Of a stretch of 64,000 nucleotides of DNA, positions 17,144-26,863 are shown one piece after another. The number at the start of each line of letters is the position of its first letter. The first letter of the stretch is position 1. The DNA comes from Nostoc sp. TCL240-02. Its GTDB lineage: Bacteria; Cyanobacteriota; Cyanobacteriia; Cyanobacteriales; Nostocaceae. The notes beneath the pieces were generated by a model, which saw only the letters and a list, made by a program, of their open reading frames with translations, was not told the DNA's origin and did no database searches. The translations under genes and the position numbers were made by a program. The stretch lies in contig NZ_CP040094.1 in NCBI RefSeq assembly GCF_013343235.1, positions 1,116,501 to 1,180,500 on the forward strand, read 5' to 3'.

Positions 17144-19117
17144 ATGTCTGAACCAAATATCGAATCAATCCTCCAAGAAAATCGCCTCTTCCATCCTCCT
17201 AGTGAATTCTCGCAGAACGCCCACATTAAAAGCCTAGAAGACTATCAGCGTCTTTGTGACAAAGCCAAAGCCGATCCGCAGCAATTTTGGGCAGATTTGG
17301 CTGGAACAGAATTAGAATGGTTCCAAAAATGGGATACTGTGCTAGATTGGCAACCGCCTTTTGCAAAGTGGTTCGTTGGCGGAAAGACTAATATTTCTTA
17401 CAATTGCCTTGACAGACATCTCACTACTTGGCGCAAAAATAAAGCAGCCTTGATTTGGGAAGGAGAACCGGGTGATTCTCGTACTCTGACTTATGCCCAA
17501 CTGCACCGGGAAGTTTGTCAGTTTGCCAATGTATTGAAGCAATTGGGTGTACAAAAAGGCGATCGCGTTGGTATATATATGCCGATGATTCCCGAAGCTG
17601 CGATCGCAATGTTAGCCTGTGCCAGAATTGGCGCACCCCACAGCGTAGTATTTGGTGGTTTTAGTGCCGAAGCTTTGCGCGATCGCTTAATTGATGTTAG
17701 AGCTAAACTAGTAATCACGGCTGATGGTGGTTGGCGCAAAGATGCGATCGTTCCTCTCAAAGAACAGGTAGACAAAGCCTTAGCTGATGGTGCTGTTCCT
17801 AGCGTTGAAAATGTCCTAGTTGTCAAGCGTACCGGGCAAGAAACTGATATGCAGTTGGGCGGACGCGATCATTGGTGGCATGATTTGCGAAAAGGAGTAT
17901 CAGCAGATTGTCCCGCCGAACCGATGGACAGCGAAGATATGCTGTTTGTCCTCTACACTTCTGGTAGCACCGGCAAACCGAAGGGCGTAGTGCATACAAC
18001 TGCTGGTTATAATTTGTATACCCATATCACCACCAAGTGGATCTTTGACCTTCAAGATACAGATGTATATTGGTGTACCGCCGATGTCGGTTGGATTACG
18101 GGACACAGCTACATTGTCTACGGCCCCCTTTCCAACGGTGCAACAACGTTGATGTATGAAGGTGCGCCCCGTGCTTCTAATCCTGGTTGTACATGGGATG
18201 TAATTGAAAAATACGGCGTTAATATTTTTTATACTGCACCTACGGCAATTCGGTCATTTATTAAGATGGGCGAACACCATCCCAAAGCACGAAACCTGTC
18301 TTCGTTGCGTTTGCTAGGAACCGTCGGCGAACCCATTAACCCAGAAGCTTGGATGTGGTATCAGAAAATAATTGGTGGCGATCGCTGTCCAATTGTTGAT
18401 ACTTGGTGGCAAACGGAAACTGGCGGTATCATGATTACACCGCTACCAGGAGCAATCCCTACTAAACCAGGTTCCGCGACTCTTCCCTTCCCAGGAATCA
18501 TTGCAGATGTCGTGGATTTGGAAGGAAACACCGTACCCAATAACGAAGGCGGTTATCTAGCGGTACGTCATCCGTGGCCGGGAATGATGCGGACAGTCTA
18601 CGGCGATCCAGAACGCTTCCGCCGCACCTATTGGGAACACATTCCACCCCAAGATGGTAACTATACTTACTTTGCTGGTGATGGTGCTAGACGCGATGAA
18701 GACGGTTACTTCTGGGTCATGGGTCGTGTAGATGACGTACTGAATGTATCAGGACATCGCCTTGGTACAATGGAAGTAGAATCAGCCTTAGTTTCTCATC
18801 CAGCCGTTGCAGAAGCGGCGGTAGTGGGTAAGCCGGATGAACTCAAAGGTGAGGAGGTAGTTGCTTTTGTCACTTTAGAAGGTACTTATCAGGGAAGCGA
18901 CGAACTGAGTAAAGAACTCAAGCAGCACGTCGTCAAAGAAATTGGTGCGATCGCACGTCCGGGAGAAATTCGCTTTACTGATGCTTTGCCCAAAACGCGA
19001 TCAGGTAAAATTATGCGGCGCTTATTGCGGAATCTAGCTGCTGGACAAGAAGTATCTGGTGATACTTCAACATTAGAAGATAGAAGCGTGTTGGATAAAT
19101 TGCGGGAAGGTACTTAA
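17144..19117 (+). CDS. acs: Acetyl-CoA synthetase (AMP-forming)
   Basis: Activates acetate to acetyl-CoA through acetyl-AMP, in the cytoplasm. The 657-residue protein carries the adenylate-forming motifs [19 protein letters not shown] near 275, [10 protein letters not shown] near 425, and the C-terminal [11 protein letters not shown] with Lys622, the usual acetylation-controlled lysine. [13 protein letters not shown] and the tryptophan-rich [12 protein letters not shown]-terminus are typical of Acs. Length is normal. A HIP1 octamer lies just upstream. No adjacent acetylase or deacetylase gene is seen. Confidence 0.97.
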   Translation: MSEPNIESILQENRLFHPPSEFSQNAHIKSLEDYQRLCDKAKADPQQFWADLAGTELEWFQKWDTVLDWQPPFAKWFVGGKTNISYNCLDRHLTTWRKNKAALIWEGEPGDSRTLTYAQLHREVCQFANVLKQLGVQKGDRVGIYMPMIPEAAIAMLACARIGAPHSVVFGGFSAEALRDRLIDVRAKLVITADGGWRKDAIVPLKEQVDKALADGAVPSVENVLVVKRTGQETDMQLGGRDHWWHDLRKGVSADCPAEPMDSEDMLFVLYTSGSTGKPKGVVHTTAGYNLYTHITTKWIFDLQDTDVYWCTADVGWITGHSYIVYGPLSNGATTLMYEGAPRASNPGCTWDVIEKYGVNIFYTAPTAIRSFIKMGEHHPKARNLSSLRLLGTVGEPINPEAWMWYQKIIGGDRCPIVDTWWQTETGGIMITPLPGAIPTKPGSATLPFPGIIADVVDLEGNTVPNNEGGYLAVRHPWPGMMRTVYGDPERFRRTYWEHIPPQDGNYTYFAGDGARRDEDGYFWVMGRVDDVLNVSGHRLGTMEVESALVSHPAVAEAAVVGKPDELKGEEVVAFVTLEGTYQGSDELSKELKQHVVKEIGAIARPGEIRFTDALPKTRSGKIMRRLLRNLAAGQEVSGDTSTLEDRSVLDKLREGT

Positions 19118-19235
19118 ATAATTTCAATTGACCTTGTAGGGATGCACAAATGTGCGTTCCTACTTGTGGTGTATTTCACCTAACGCACCCACATTTTATG
19201 ATGGACATAAGAACATTATTGAGGCATTGAGGGCG

Positions 19236-19916
19236 ATGAAGCTGAAGAGCAAACCCAAATCAGCATTTGTTCAACCTTTTAGCTGCATGATGCTGAGTAT
19301 TCTAACTATAATTAGTTTATCACCATTAGCGTTAGCGGTTTCTGGAAAAGTTTCTTTGCATCCGCCAGAACAGGATGCACAGAGACAATCACAAAAACTA
19401 GCCCAATTTTCAGATACAGGGCCATCAGAGCGATCACAGATGCTGCAACAAGCCAATGCTTTATTTAATCAGGGAGACTTAACGGGTGCAGAGGAAAATT
19501 TCCGCAAGTTAATTAAAAAATTCCCAGACGATGCCTTTGGACACTTTCAACTGGGAAATGTGCTTTTTCGGCAAAAGAAACCAGAAGAAGCAATTAACGC
19601 CTTTCAAGAAGCCATTCGTCTCCAGTCAAAATACGCTCTAGCTTATAATGCGATCGGTATGGTTTACGCTAGCCAAAGTCGCTGGGATGAAGCCATGACT
19701 GAATATAAAAAAGCTCTAGAAATCAATCCTAATTATGGCGAGGCTCTGACTAATTTTGCATTGGTATTGTGGCAAACAAATAAAAAAGATGAGGCGCTAT
19801 CTTCTCTAGAAAAAGCTTTAAATATTTTCAAAGCACAGAATAGAAGTGAAAAAGTTAACCAAGTCGAACGAATATTGAAAGAGATCAAAACTGCTGACGA
19901 TCCTAGTGTTTCCTAA
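19236..19916 (+). CDS. Secreted TPR protein
   Basis: A 226-residue protein with an N-terminal signal peptide (basic MKLKSKPKS, hydrophobic MMLSILTIISLSPLALAVSG), followed by a short polar linker. About four tetratricopeptide repeats cover residues 65-215; clear units are ANALFNQGDLTGAEENFRKL, NVLFRQKKPEEAINAFQEAI and SRWDEAMTEYKKALEINPNY. Such TPR proteins scaffold envelope or thylakoid-lumen complexes; the partner is unknown. I chose the ATG at 19236 because the signal peptide begins there; an upstream in-frame start at 19152 runs through repeat-like sequence. Confidence 0.82.
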   Translation: MKLKSKPKSAFVQPFSCMMLSILTIISLSPLALAVSGKVSLHPPEQDAQRQSQKLAQFSDTGPSERSQMLQQANALFNQGDLTGAEENFRKLIKKFPDDAFGHFQLGNVLFRQKKPEEAINAFQEAIRLQSKYALAYNAIGMVYASQSRWDEAMTEYKKALEINPNYGEALTNFALVLWQTNKKDEALSSLEKALNIFKAQNRSEKVNQVERILKEIKTADDPSVS

Positions 19917-20007
19917 AAATCAGCAGGTAGAGCAATGCTGTAAGATATTGTAACGGCTAGGGTGTGTTGCTAAAATTTAACATGCCCTATATTGTTACTT
20001 ACTTCTT

Positions 20008-20304
20008 TTAAAAAACAATTTTTCGCATATTATCAACTTTTTCCTTAAAATCCGATTGATCTTTCAACCTGTGTAATGGGCCTTTATATTTTTCAATTTC
20101 GTCTATTAGTTCCTTAACAGATGGAGCCAAAACTTTTAATTTCATCATTATTAAAAGTTCACGATACTTAATTTGACATAAGCTATGCTGAATTTTACTA
20201 GCAATCATTGTATTATTGAAAGACAAAATTGCCATTGAGTCCATCTTTCTACCTGGATTACTTTTATACAATGTATGATGGTTGTAATACAATAGAAGTG
20301 CCAA
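20008..20304 (-). CDS. Small hypothetical protein (uncertain)
   Basis: Up to 98 codons; a start at the internal ATG near 20244 would give a 78-residue protein. The C-terminal half is charged and helical (VKELIDEIEKYKGPLHRLKD). No motif is recognised. It occupies an otherwise empty spacer between two plus-strand genes, and its reality is doubtful. Confidence 0.35.
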   Translation of the reverse strand: MALLLYYNHHTLYKSNPGRKMDSMAILSFNNTMIASKIQHSLCQIKYRELLIMMKLKVLAPSVKELIDEIEKYKGPLHRLKDQSDFKEKVDNMRKIVF

Positions 20305-20367
20305 CTTTCAGTAGTATACAAAATCATAATTTACAATGAGAATCATAGAGACCTTCGGTTAAAGCCT

Positions 20368-21126
20368 ATGACTTCCTTATCGGCATTAACTTTACCTGAC
20401 CACACCCAGTTACCAGACTCAGATGGTACATTTGTGAAAAATCTTCAGGAGCATCCACAAAGTATTTTAATCACAGATTCAATTAAACCTGTTTTAGAGA
20501 AACTTCATCTTGACGGTCAATATTGTATCGGACAAGATTCTGGTATCTACTGGCGATTGACAGATCCTCCAGAGAAAGGGGCTGAAGCACCAGACTGGTT
20601 TTATGTACCCAATGTACCGCCGACTCTTGACGGTAAAATGCGGCGTTCTTATGTGCTGTGGAAAGAGTATGTTGCACCCCTAATTGTGATTGAATTTGTC
20701 TCTGGAGATGGTTCAGAAGAACGAAATAACACACCGCCATCTCAAGGGGAAGGTGGAAATGTTGGTAAGTTTTGGGTTTATGAACAGGCAATTCGAGTGC
20801 CTTATTATGGGATTTATGAAGTAGCAAAAGCTCAAGTGGAAGTTTACCACCTAAGCGATAATACTTATGAACTAATGCAACCCAATGAACGAGGACATTA
20901 CCCAATTGCTCCTATGGGGGTAGAGTTAGGAATCTGGCAAGGATTTTATCAGAATGCAGAGTTACCTTGGTTGCGCTGGTGGGATGCACAAGGAAATTTA
21001 CTGCTAACAGGTGAGGAACGGGCTGTGATTGAGCGACAAAAGCGGGAGAGAATTGTAGAGAAATTGCGTACTCTCTCTGCTGAACAACTCAACGCTTTAG
21101 GAATTGACCCAGAAATGTTGGATTAG
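20368..21126 (+). CDS. Uma2-family (DUF820) endonuclease-like protein
   Basis: A 252-residue member of the Uma2 family, very abundant in Nostoc genomes and built on a PD-(D/E)XK fold. The core is visible: Asp in APDWFYVPNVPP, Glu in PLIVIEFVSGDGSEE, and RVPYYGIYEVAKAQVEVYHL. The C-terminus ends in a helical RERIVEKLRTLSAEQLNALG tail typical of the group. The family's physiological role is not established. Unlike the broken Uma2 gene at 15495 this copy is uninterrupted. Confidence 0.87.
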   Translation: MTSLSALTLPDHTQLPDSDGTFVKNLQEHPQSILITDSIKPVLEKLHLDGQYCIGQDSGIYWRLTDPPEKGAEAPDWFYVPNVPPTLDGKMRRSYVLWKEYVAPLIVIEFVSGDGSEERNNTPPSQGEGGNVGKFWVYEQAIRVPYYGIYEVAKAQVEVYHLSDNTYELMQPNERGHYPIAPMGVELGIWQGFYQNAELPWLRWWDAQGNLLLTGEERAVIERQKRERIVEKLRTLSAEQLNALGIDPEMLD

Positions 21127-21245
21127 GAAACATAATTATCTACCAATAATACAACTTTGCTATTTATTAATGTATAATTAAGCCCAACAGTTCAGGGTGC
21201 TTGTCAAGCATTAAATTACTTGCTGGTACTGCCAAAGCATATTGT

Positions 21246-21506
21246 ATGTCTAAATCTGCAATCACCATTACCGTCAAATTGTTCGCTGCTTATCAAGAAG
21301 CCTTTAAGGTTTCGGAACTGGTACTGGAATTTCCCAATAGTATGCCAGTTAAAGCAGTATGTGATCGCCTCATAGCCGAACATCCTGAACTTTCCCAATG
21401 GCGAGACATCACCCGCTTCGGGATTAATTTAATATTTGTTGAACCAGATACCCTATTACAAGATGGGGATGAAGTCGTATTGATTCCACCAGTTAGCGGC
21501 GGCTAG
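21246..21506 (+). CDS. moaD: MoaD/ThiS sulfur-carrier protein
   Basis: Small ubiquitin-like protein of 86 residues that donates sulfur as a C-terminal thiocarboxylate, most likely in molybdopterin synthase with MoaE. The family signature is VVLIPPVSGG at the C-terminus with the required Gly-Gly end, and the beta-grasp start ITVKLFAAYQEAF. I chose the ATG at 21246 to match family length; an upstream in-frame start would add 15 residues. No moaE is adjacent, so another sulfur-carrier role is possible. Confidence 0.85.
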   Translation: MSKSAITITVKLFAAYQEAFKVSELVLEFPNSMPVKAVCDRLIAEHPELSQWRDITRFGINLIFVEPDTLLQDGDEVVLIPPVSGG

Positions 21507-21646
21507 GAAAATAGTTACGAATTAGGAGTTACAGCAGATTGCAAGTAAATGAGGTACAAAATGCAGAACTCAAAATCACATATACATCAAAAATAAAGAG
21601 TAAGTTTCCATCTCCCTGCCTTCCTGCCTTCCTGCCTCCTACCCCC

Positions 21647-22504
21647 TTAACTACTATTCGACTCAGCAGTTACCTTAACTAAATTATCTAACTCTTGCTG
21701 CATCTGACTCACAACTAATTCATAACATTCATTGACATAGTGGCGATCGCTAGCTGCTTCAGGGCCGTAGCGTTCAAATACAATCGGCGGACAAACCCGT
21801 GTGTACATGGGCACAGGTAATGGAATGTTGGGCAATGGGCCAATCGCTAATCCCCAAGGTAATCCAAGATAGATCGGAAAAACTTCTGGATCAATTCCAA
21901 GCAGCCAAGGCATTCCCCATTCGTGGAGTTGCTGCACAACTTTGTACAAGTCAGCCAGTACAATCAGCGTATCGTGAGCGCCCCAGGAAATCACAGGTAC
22001 AATCGGCACATTTTCCCGCAATGCTAACTTGATAAATCCTTGTCGCCCTGCAAAGTAGATTTTGTTACGCAAATAATGCGGTCGAAACACATCTTCGGCT
22101 CCACCTGGATAAACCAGCACACTAGCCCCAGAGTGCAACGCAGTGTAGGCCATTTTCGGATGAGCTATGATTGCTCCAGCCTTGGCAGCTATTTGCGCTA
22201 GTGGTTGGCTAACCTGCCAAGCTTTGGGATGCATTAAACCATAAACGGGTTTCTGGGCACCAAATCGTTTGAACCAGTCATACATCACCATTCCCATATC
22301 GGGAGCCGCCAGTCCTCCATTATGCGAACCGACAAATAAGACTTTTTCTTGGGATGGAATATTTTCCCAGCCACTAGTTTGCACCTGAAAATAGTACTTA
22401 TAGAAAAAGCCTAATAAAGGCATCAGAGATTCTATGAACTTTGGATCTCGCTCATCCAAAGACCAACCGGGTTTTTTCTTTAAGAGATGTTGCTTTTTTG
22501 ACAT
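21647..22504 (-). CDS. Lysophospholipid acyltransferase family protein
   Basis: A 285-residue PlsC-like/DGAT-like acyltransferase acting on the membrane surface. The acyl-acceptor histidine block appears as VGSHNGGLAAPDMGMV near residue 55, a variant HN-x6-D instead of the standard HX4D. VLVYPGGAEDVFRPHY supplies the conserved PGG/E segment, and VPIVPVISWGAHDTL the downstream VPxV block. It probably acylates glycerolipid intermediates; the exact substrate is unclear. Minus strand, with no close partner. Confidence 0.82.
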   Translation of the reverse strand: MSKKQHLLKKKPGWSLDERDPKFIESLMPLLGFFYKYYFQVQTSGWENIPSQEKVLFVGSHNGGLAAPDMGMVMYDWFKRFGAQKPVYGLMHPKAWQVSQPLAQIAAKAGAIIAHPKMAYTALHSGASVLVYPGGAEDVFRPHYLRNKIYFAGRQGFIKLALRENVPIVPVISWGAHDTLIVLADLYKVVQQLHEWGMPWLLGIDPEVFPIYLGLPWGLAIGPLPNIPLPVPMYTRVCPPIVFERYGPEAASDRHYVNECYELVVSQMQQELDNLVKVTAESNSS

Positions 22505-22577
22505 CGATACATTTTAACAAGATCGGAACCTTGGGAGACGCGGCAAGTCTTGAATTAAACCTAAATTAACCTGACTT

Positions 22578-22709
22578 TCAAGTGCTATATTGCTTTTGCT
22601 TGACTAGCCAAACCCAGAACAGAGCGATCGCTATACCAACCAGAATAAAACAATACATGTAGCCGAAGTTATTCACAATCCTACCAAATACTGCTGCGCC
22701 GATTCTTTG
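22578..22709 (-). pseudogene. Possible C-terminal fragment of an MFS transporter
   Basis: A hydrophobic frame reading IGAAVFGRIVNNFGYMYCFI followed by ALFWVWLVKQKQ looks like the last one or two helices of a major facilitator protein. The upstream in-frame sequence (to 22865) is not transporter-like and the remaining helices are absent. I interpret it as a truncated relic. A real small membrane protein is the alternative. Confidence 0.4.
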
Positions 22710-22861
22710 TCTAATAAAAAAGCTATAAACAGCGAAACAGCTGTATCTCGTGCTTCCGGTGCTAATCAGCCCACACAATCCTGCTAATTGTTTTATCAAA
22801 CAGAATTTAGAATAGGCTACACCCATTCTAAATTCTGAATTCTTCTTCAAGCCCCGAATGC

Positions 22862-23560
22862 TCAAGGTTGAATAGTCTTCGCCGACTGATTAAATAAAAA
22901 ATCTCGTGACTTATCTGGATCAAGTGGTTGAGTTTTCAATGCTTCTGCTTTCTCGTAGGCGCGAATTGTTGCCGGACGAGCTTTAATTGTCTCAAACCAG
23001 CGTTTGAGGTGAGGAAAATCCTCTAGATTCTGACTTTGGCGTTCATAGGGCACAATCCAGGGATAAGCAGCAATATCGGCGATGGAATAATCGCCAGCCA
23101 CAAATTCTCTATCTGCTAGTTGCTTATTCAACACTCCATATAAGCGTCCCGTCTCATTCACGTAGCGGTTAATCGCATATTCAATTTTTTCGGGAGCATA
23201 GGCGCTAAAGTGATGATTTTGTCCTGCCATTGGCCCTAGCCCGCCCATTTGCCAGAACAACCATTCTAAAACTTGAGTGCGTTGGCGTAAATCTTGCGGG
23301 ATTAATTTCCCGGTTTTTTCTGCCAAATATAGCAAGATTGCCCCAGACTCAAATACCGAAATCGGCGCACCTCCATCTACTGGTTCGTGGTCAACGATCG
23401 CGGGGATACGATTGTTAGGAGAAATCTTTAAAAATTCGGGCTTAAATTGATCTCCAGCCCCAATATTCACAGGATTTATGGTATATTGCAAGCCGACTTC
23501 TTCCAGGAAAATCGTAATTTTATGACCGTTTGGGGTTGTCCAATAATAAAGATCGATCAT
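22862..23560 (-). CDS. Glutathione S-transferase family protein (YfcG-like)
   Basis: A 232-residue GST. The N-terminal thioredoxin-like domain starts IDLYYWTTPNGHKITIFLEE, the Nu-class (YfcG/Ure2-like) signature; NNRIPAIVDHEP and the SVFESGAILLYLAEKTG glutathione-binding block follow. The all-helical C-terminal domain contains LYGVLNKQLADREFVAGDYSIADIAAYPW. Nu-class enzymes often act as disulfide-bond oxidoreductases with glutathione, without an active-site cysteine. It is likely involved in redox protection. The stop codon lies within the fragment region at 22862. Confidence 0.92.
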   Translation of the reverse strand: MIDLYYWTTPNGHKITIFLEEVGLQYTINPVNIGAGDQFKPEFLKISPNNRIPAIVDHEPVDGGAPISVFESGAILLYLAEKTGKLIPQDLRQRTQVLEWLFWQMGGLGPMAGQNHHFSAYAPEKIEYAINRYVNETGRLYGVLNKQLADREFVAGDYSIADIAAYPWIVPYERQSQNLEDFPHLKRWFETIKARPATIRAYEKAEALKTQPLDPDKSRDFLFNQSAKTIQP

Positions 23561-23894
23561 GGTTATTTGTCCTAAAATTGTGCGATTCTTTTTAAGTGAA
23601 TGGTGCAGACATCTCTTTTTTTCTGATTTATCATAAAATCTGAAAAAAAGAGGACAAAAACGGTGAAAAGTAAAAGGGATTGGGGATTGAGTAAGAAGTG
23701 AAAAATTATGTTCTGGGCTTTAACCCTTCCCAAATTTTGGAATGTATTAACAGTCCCATTTCCGATTATCAGAGCGGTGTTCCTCTCTACGAGACGCTGC
23801 GTGTAGCAAGATCCCCCGCAGGGGTACGCTATCGCCGTGACCAGTTGAATTGTAACCCCACAACCTAGAATTTCAAATACTTAGAGAGTAACTT
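23561..23894. other. Spacer with dispersed Nostoc-type repeat
   Basis: Positions about 23,782-23,842 carry a dispersed repeat with CTCTACGAGACGCTGCGTGT and CCCCGCAGGGGTACGCTA, a type common in Nostoc. The rest is AT-rich spacer with the promoters of the flanking divergent genes. No gene is seen. Confidence 0.6.
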
Positions 23895-24860
23895 ATGAGT
23901 GAAAAGACAGTCAAAGTGATTGAAGGAAACTTATTGCCAAAAGGAGATTATGTTTCGTCAGGATTTTCCACTATCCAGCCAGATTTATATTTTCCCAATA
24001 TAATTTTAGGAAATAAATATGATTCTTTTTGGCTTTATTTACGGCGGGATATTACTCATAACTGGTATGTGGATAAACGACAGCAAAAGGTAGGTTTTGT
24101 GAGCAGAGATGAAGCTCATATTTTATACAATACAGCCTTAAAATTTCGGGGGAAAAAAGCTTTAGAAATAGGTTGCTGGATGGGGTGGTCAGCTTGTCAC
24201 TTAGCTTTAGGAGGGGTGGAGTTAGATGTAATTGATCCGATGCTATCCGAACAATTATTTAATGAAAGCGTTACAGAGTCACTAAAGTCAGCAAACGTTA
24301 AGGAATCTGTGAATCTAATACCAGGATGCAGCCCTCAAAAAGTAAAAGAGATAGCAAATAAATTTCAACGTAAATGGTCATTGATATTTATAGATGGTAA
24401 TCACGAAGCACCGGCTCCACTGGATGATGCAATTATTTGCGAACAATTTGCAGAAGCAGATGCTTTAGTTTTATTTCACGATTTGGCTTCTCCTGATGTA
24501 GGTCAAGGCTTAGACTATTTTAAAGAGAAAGGGTGGAACACAATGGTGTATCAAACTATGCAAATTATGGGAGTTGCATGGCGGGGGAATGTTGAGCCTG
24601 TAATACATCAGCCAGATCCTAATATTAACTGGCGCTTACCTCCACATTTACAAGGTTATTTTGTCAGTGGTTCAGTTGAATCTGCGACGGAAGATAAATT
24701 TGCAGAAATTCTCAGAGCAGTTCGGCCATTTACTTTATTGAGTGAAAGAAAGTTATTCTCGCTTTATAGTCAGGCAAAACAACTATATTGTTATCTTTTT
24801 TGGCTGCCAAAAATGTTACAACAAGCGATCGCTAGAATCAAACCTATCAAGGGCAACTAA
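23895..24860 (+). CDS. Class I SAM-dependent methyltransferase
   Basis: A 321-residue protein with a Rossmann methyltransferase core in the middle: motif I KALEIGCWMGWSACHLALGG near 95, VIDPML for the adenosine-binding acid, and WSLIFIDGNHEAPAPLDDAI, as in the Methyltransf_24/O-methyltransferase group. The N-terminal 85 residues are aromatic and of unknown role; the C-terminus is basic and amphipathic. The substrate is unknown. It stands alone on the plus strand, with a clear hairpin terminator after it. Confidence 0.78.
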   Translation: MSEKTVKVIEGNLLPKGDYVSSGFSTIQPDLYFPNIILGNKYDSFWLYLRRDITHNWYVDKRQQKVGFVSRDEAHILYNTALKFRGKKALEIGCWMGWSACHLALGGVELDVIDPMLSEQLFNESVTESLKSANVKESVNLIPGCSPQKVKEIANKFQRKWSLIFIDGNHEAPAPLDDAIICEQFAEADALVLFHDLASPDVGQGLDYFKEKGWNTMVYQTMQIMGVAWRGNVEPVIHQPDPNINWRLPPHLQGYFVSGSVESATEDKFAEILRAVRPFTLLSERKLFSLYSQAKQLYCYLFWLPKMLQQAIARIKPIKGN

Positions 24861-24871
24861 CTTTGTATTAT

Positions 24872-24896
24872 AAGCCATCGCTAGTGATGGCTTTCT
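24872..24896 (+). terminator. Terminator after the methyltransferase gene
   Basis: AAGCCATC (24872-24879) pairs with GATGGCTT (24886-24893) across a six-base loop, then TCTC. It lies 12 bases after the stop codon. Confidence 0.65.
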
Positions 24897-24929
24897 CTGG
24901 ATGAAACATAGAGCTTCAATTATATTTTT

Positions 24930-25697
24930 TCATAGCGGTGATTTGGCGATCGCAGCCCAAACTCTATGATGAACTTCAAGAATTTGTGTAGGATATCTTG
25001 CTTCGAGTAATGTAGCCAATTCCTGATCAAATACTTCTACTTTTTCTGGTGTCAAGCTGGCTCCCACACCGGCACTAGCACGAATTCGTCCCCGCCAAGC
25101 TTCGTGTGTGTAAGGTACAAATACATCGTAAGAAAATGTGCGGATTTCTCGAAATCCTCCTTCGCCAATATCTTGTAACCACAGAGGATACATTCCATTC
25201 CCACCGTCCAAATTCCACGCTGGATTATGCGCCTTGATCAATTGTTCTGTTGCTTCAACTACATTACCTTTTAAGGGTATCCAATCAAAATGTGCGATCG
25301 CAATTGAGCCATTTTTTCTCAATATCCGAGTAATTTCCTGGACAGCACGGGGACGATCAAACCAATGCCAACATTGTCCAGCAGTGACTACATCAGCACT
25401 TGCATCTGGTAACTCGGTATTTTCGGCAGTTGCGACTCGATAATCTACTTTGATTTGGGTTGATTCGCTTAACTGTCTCGCTTGTTCTAAAAGTGATGCT
25501 GATGGATCTATGCCAATTACATCAGCACCTCTATCAGCAAAGCCCCGCGCTAGTGTTCCTGTTCCTGTACCAAGGTCAACAATATTTTGCCCTGGTAAAC
25601 CTATACCATATTCAGACAGTTTGTTAAATAATGAACTGGGAAAGCCCGCGCGATGTTTTGCGTAATCAACAGCAGTTGCACCAAAATCAATTTTCAT
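24930..25697 (-). CDS. Class I SAM-dependent methyltransferase (UbiE/Methyltransf_11 type)
   Basis: A 255-residue methyltransferase. Motif I is NIVDLGTGTGTLARGFADRG near 40, followed by DVIGIDPSASLLEQA, then VTAGQCWHWFDRPRAVQEI and KNGSIAIAHFDW. This pattern with CWHWFD is typical of small-molecule methyltransferases of the Methyltransf_11 group. The substrate is unknown. It starts 34 bases after the SDR gene on the same strand, so the two are probably an operon. Confidence 0.85.
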   Translation of the reverse strand: MKIDFGATAVDYAKHRAGFPSSLFNKLSEYGIGLPGQNIVDLGTGTGTLARGFADRGADVIGIDPSASLLEQARQLSESTQIKVDYRVATAENTELPDASADVVTAGQCWHWFDRPRAVQEITRILRKNGSIAIAHFDWIPLKGNVVEATEQLIKAHNPAWNLDGGNGMYPLWLQDIGEGGFREIRTFSYDVFVPYTHEAWRGRIRASAGVGASLTPEKVEVFDQELATLLEARYPTQILEVHHRVWAAIAKSPL

Positions 25698-25731
25698 ACC
25701 TGCAAAACCATTCTTGTAACAATTGTCTAGG

Positions 25732-26421
25732 CTAGAAGTTCTCTACCCAAGGACGTAGTTCTACTTCATAAGTCCAAGCACTACGAGGTTGGCGTAAAAT
25801 GCTGAGATAAGTTTGAGCGATCGCATCTGGGTCAAGAGTACTATCAGGATTATCTACTGGATCTTGGCGAACTGCTGAACGAATTGCCCCATCAATTACA
25901 AAATGTGCCACATGAATATTCTTCGGCGCTAATTCTCTAGCAATACTCTGAGCTAAACCACGCAGTGCAAATTTACCCATTGCAAAGGGAGCAGACTGAG
26001 CATAACCCTTAACACTCGCTGAGGCTCCAGTAAAAAATATAGCACCACCGCCAAGCTGCAAAAACCTTTTAGTAGCAGCTTGAGCGACAAGAAAGCCTCC
26101 ATAAGCAGTTATATTTAGGGTTTGTGCCACCTCAGCAGGATCTAAATCAACAATAGACCCCCGCACCCGGTAACTGGGATTGTAAACGACAACATTCGGG
26201 GAACCAATTTTATTATCAATATCAATAAATAATTGTTCTACTTCATCTGGCTTTGAAACATCAGCAGCGAAACTAACTGCGTCAATTTCACTACTTAATT
26301 GAGTTAGTTTTTCAATTTGACGAGCCGCTAAAGCTACGGTGAATCCTTCTTTGGCAAACAGGCGGGCTAAAGAAGCACTCAATCCACTACCTGCACCGAC
26401 AATTAAAGCTGTTTTTGCCAT
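25732..26421 (-). CDS. SDR family oxidoreductase
   Basis: A short-chain dehydrogenase of 229 residues. The dinucleotide motif is ALIVGAGSGLSASLARLFA (G-x3-G-x-G-like), with AADVSKPDEV and NVVVYNPSYRVRG. The catalytic tyrosine position of the usual YxxxK is occupied by FAMGKFALRGLAQS, so the classic Tyr is replaced by Phe while Lys remains, and the preceding Ser lies in FTGASASVKG. It may be a divergent reductase. It lies upstream of the methyltransferase at 24930 with a short gap. Confidence 0.85.
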   Translation of the reverse strand: MAKTALIVGAGSGLSASLARLFAKEGFTVALAARQIEKLTQLSSEIDAVSFAADVSKPDEVEQLFIDIDNKIGSPNVVVYNPSYRVRGSIVDLDPAEVAQTLNITAYGGFLVAQAATKRFLQLGGGAIFFTGASASVKGYAQSAPFAMGKFALRGLAQSIARELAPKNIHVAHFVIDGAIRSAVRQDPVDNPDSTLDPDAIAQTYLSILRQPRSAWTYEVELRPWVENF

Positions 26422-26596
26422 AAATTTAATTTTCCTTATTAGGATTAACAGTTAAGGAATTTTATTCAAGCGCCTCTTTTATTTATCAAATTCCTTGGGC
26501 GAAACTTGCTGATATTTAGGCTTTAGCGAAAGGCAGCGCCCACAATATTATATTGGTCGAGATGGATAGTCGAAAGCTCTTAGTCTATCTTGTATG

Positions 26597-26863
26597 TCAA
26601 CTTTTATCTTCATAAACCTTACTACGATGCCCTACTTTAATTATACTTATTAACAAAATATCGTCATATATTTCATAAATTACTCGGTCTCACCGACTCG
26701 AAGACGATAAGTATTTTCTTCATTTTTTAATTTTTTAACACCGTTGAGACGAGGTTCTGTAGATAGATAAATTTAAAATTTTTGAGTCGATGCGGCTTTT
26801 AATGTTACTTGGGAGTTTATTTAGTTGTTTTATTGCACCCTGAGTAAATTCAATTTGATACAT
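26597..26863 (-). pseudogene. RelE/ParE-type toxin gene with two frameshifts
   Basis: Three frame segments join into one RelE-type toxin: MYQIEFTQGAIKQLNKLPSN and onward to KILNLS; then STEPRLNGVKKLKNEENTYR with LRVGE; then YEIYDDILLISIIKVGHRSK to the stop at 26597. The first break coincides with a tandem GATA duplication (26762-26769), a 4-base gain. The second is a missing base near 26688 where GTAC would restore GEYRVIYE. The start ATG overlaps the antitoxin stop (TAATG), as expected for a coupled pair. The toxin cannot be made intact unless these are sequencing errors. Confidence 0.8.
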
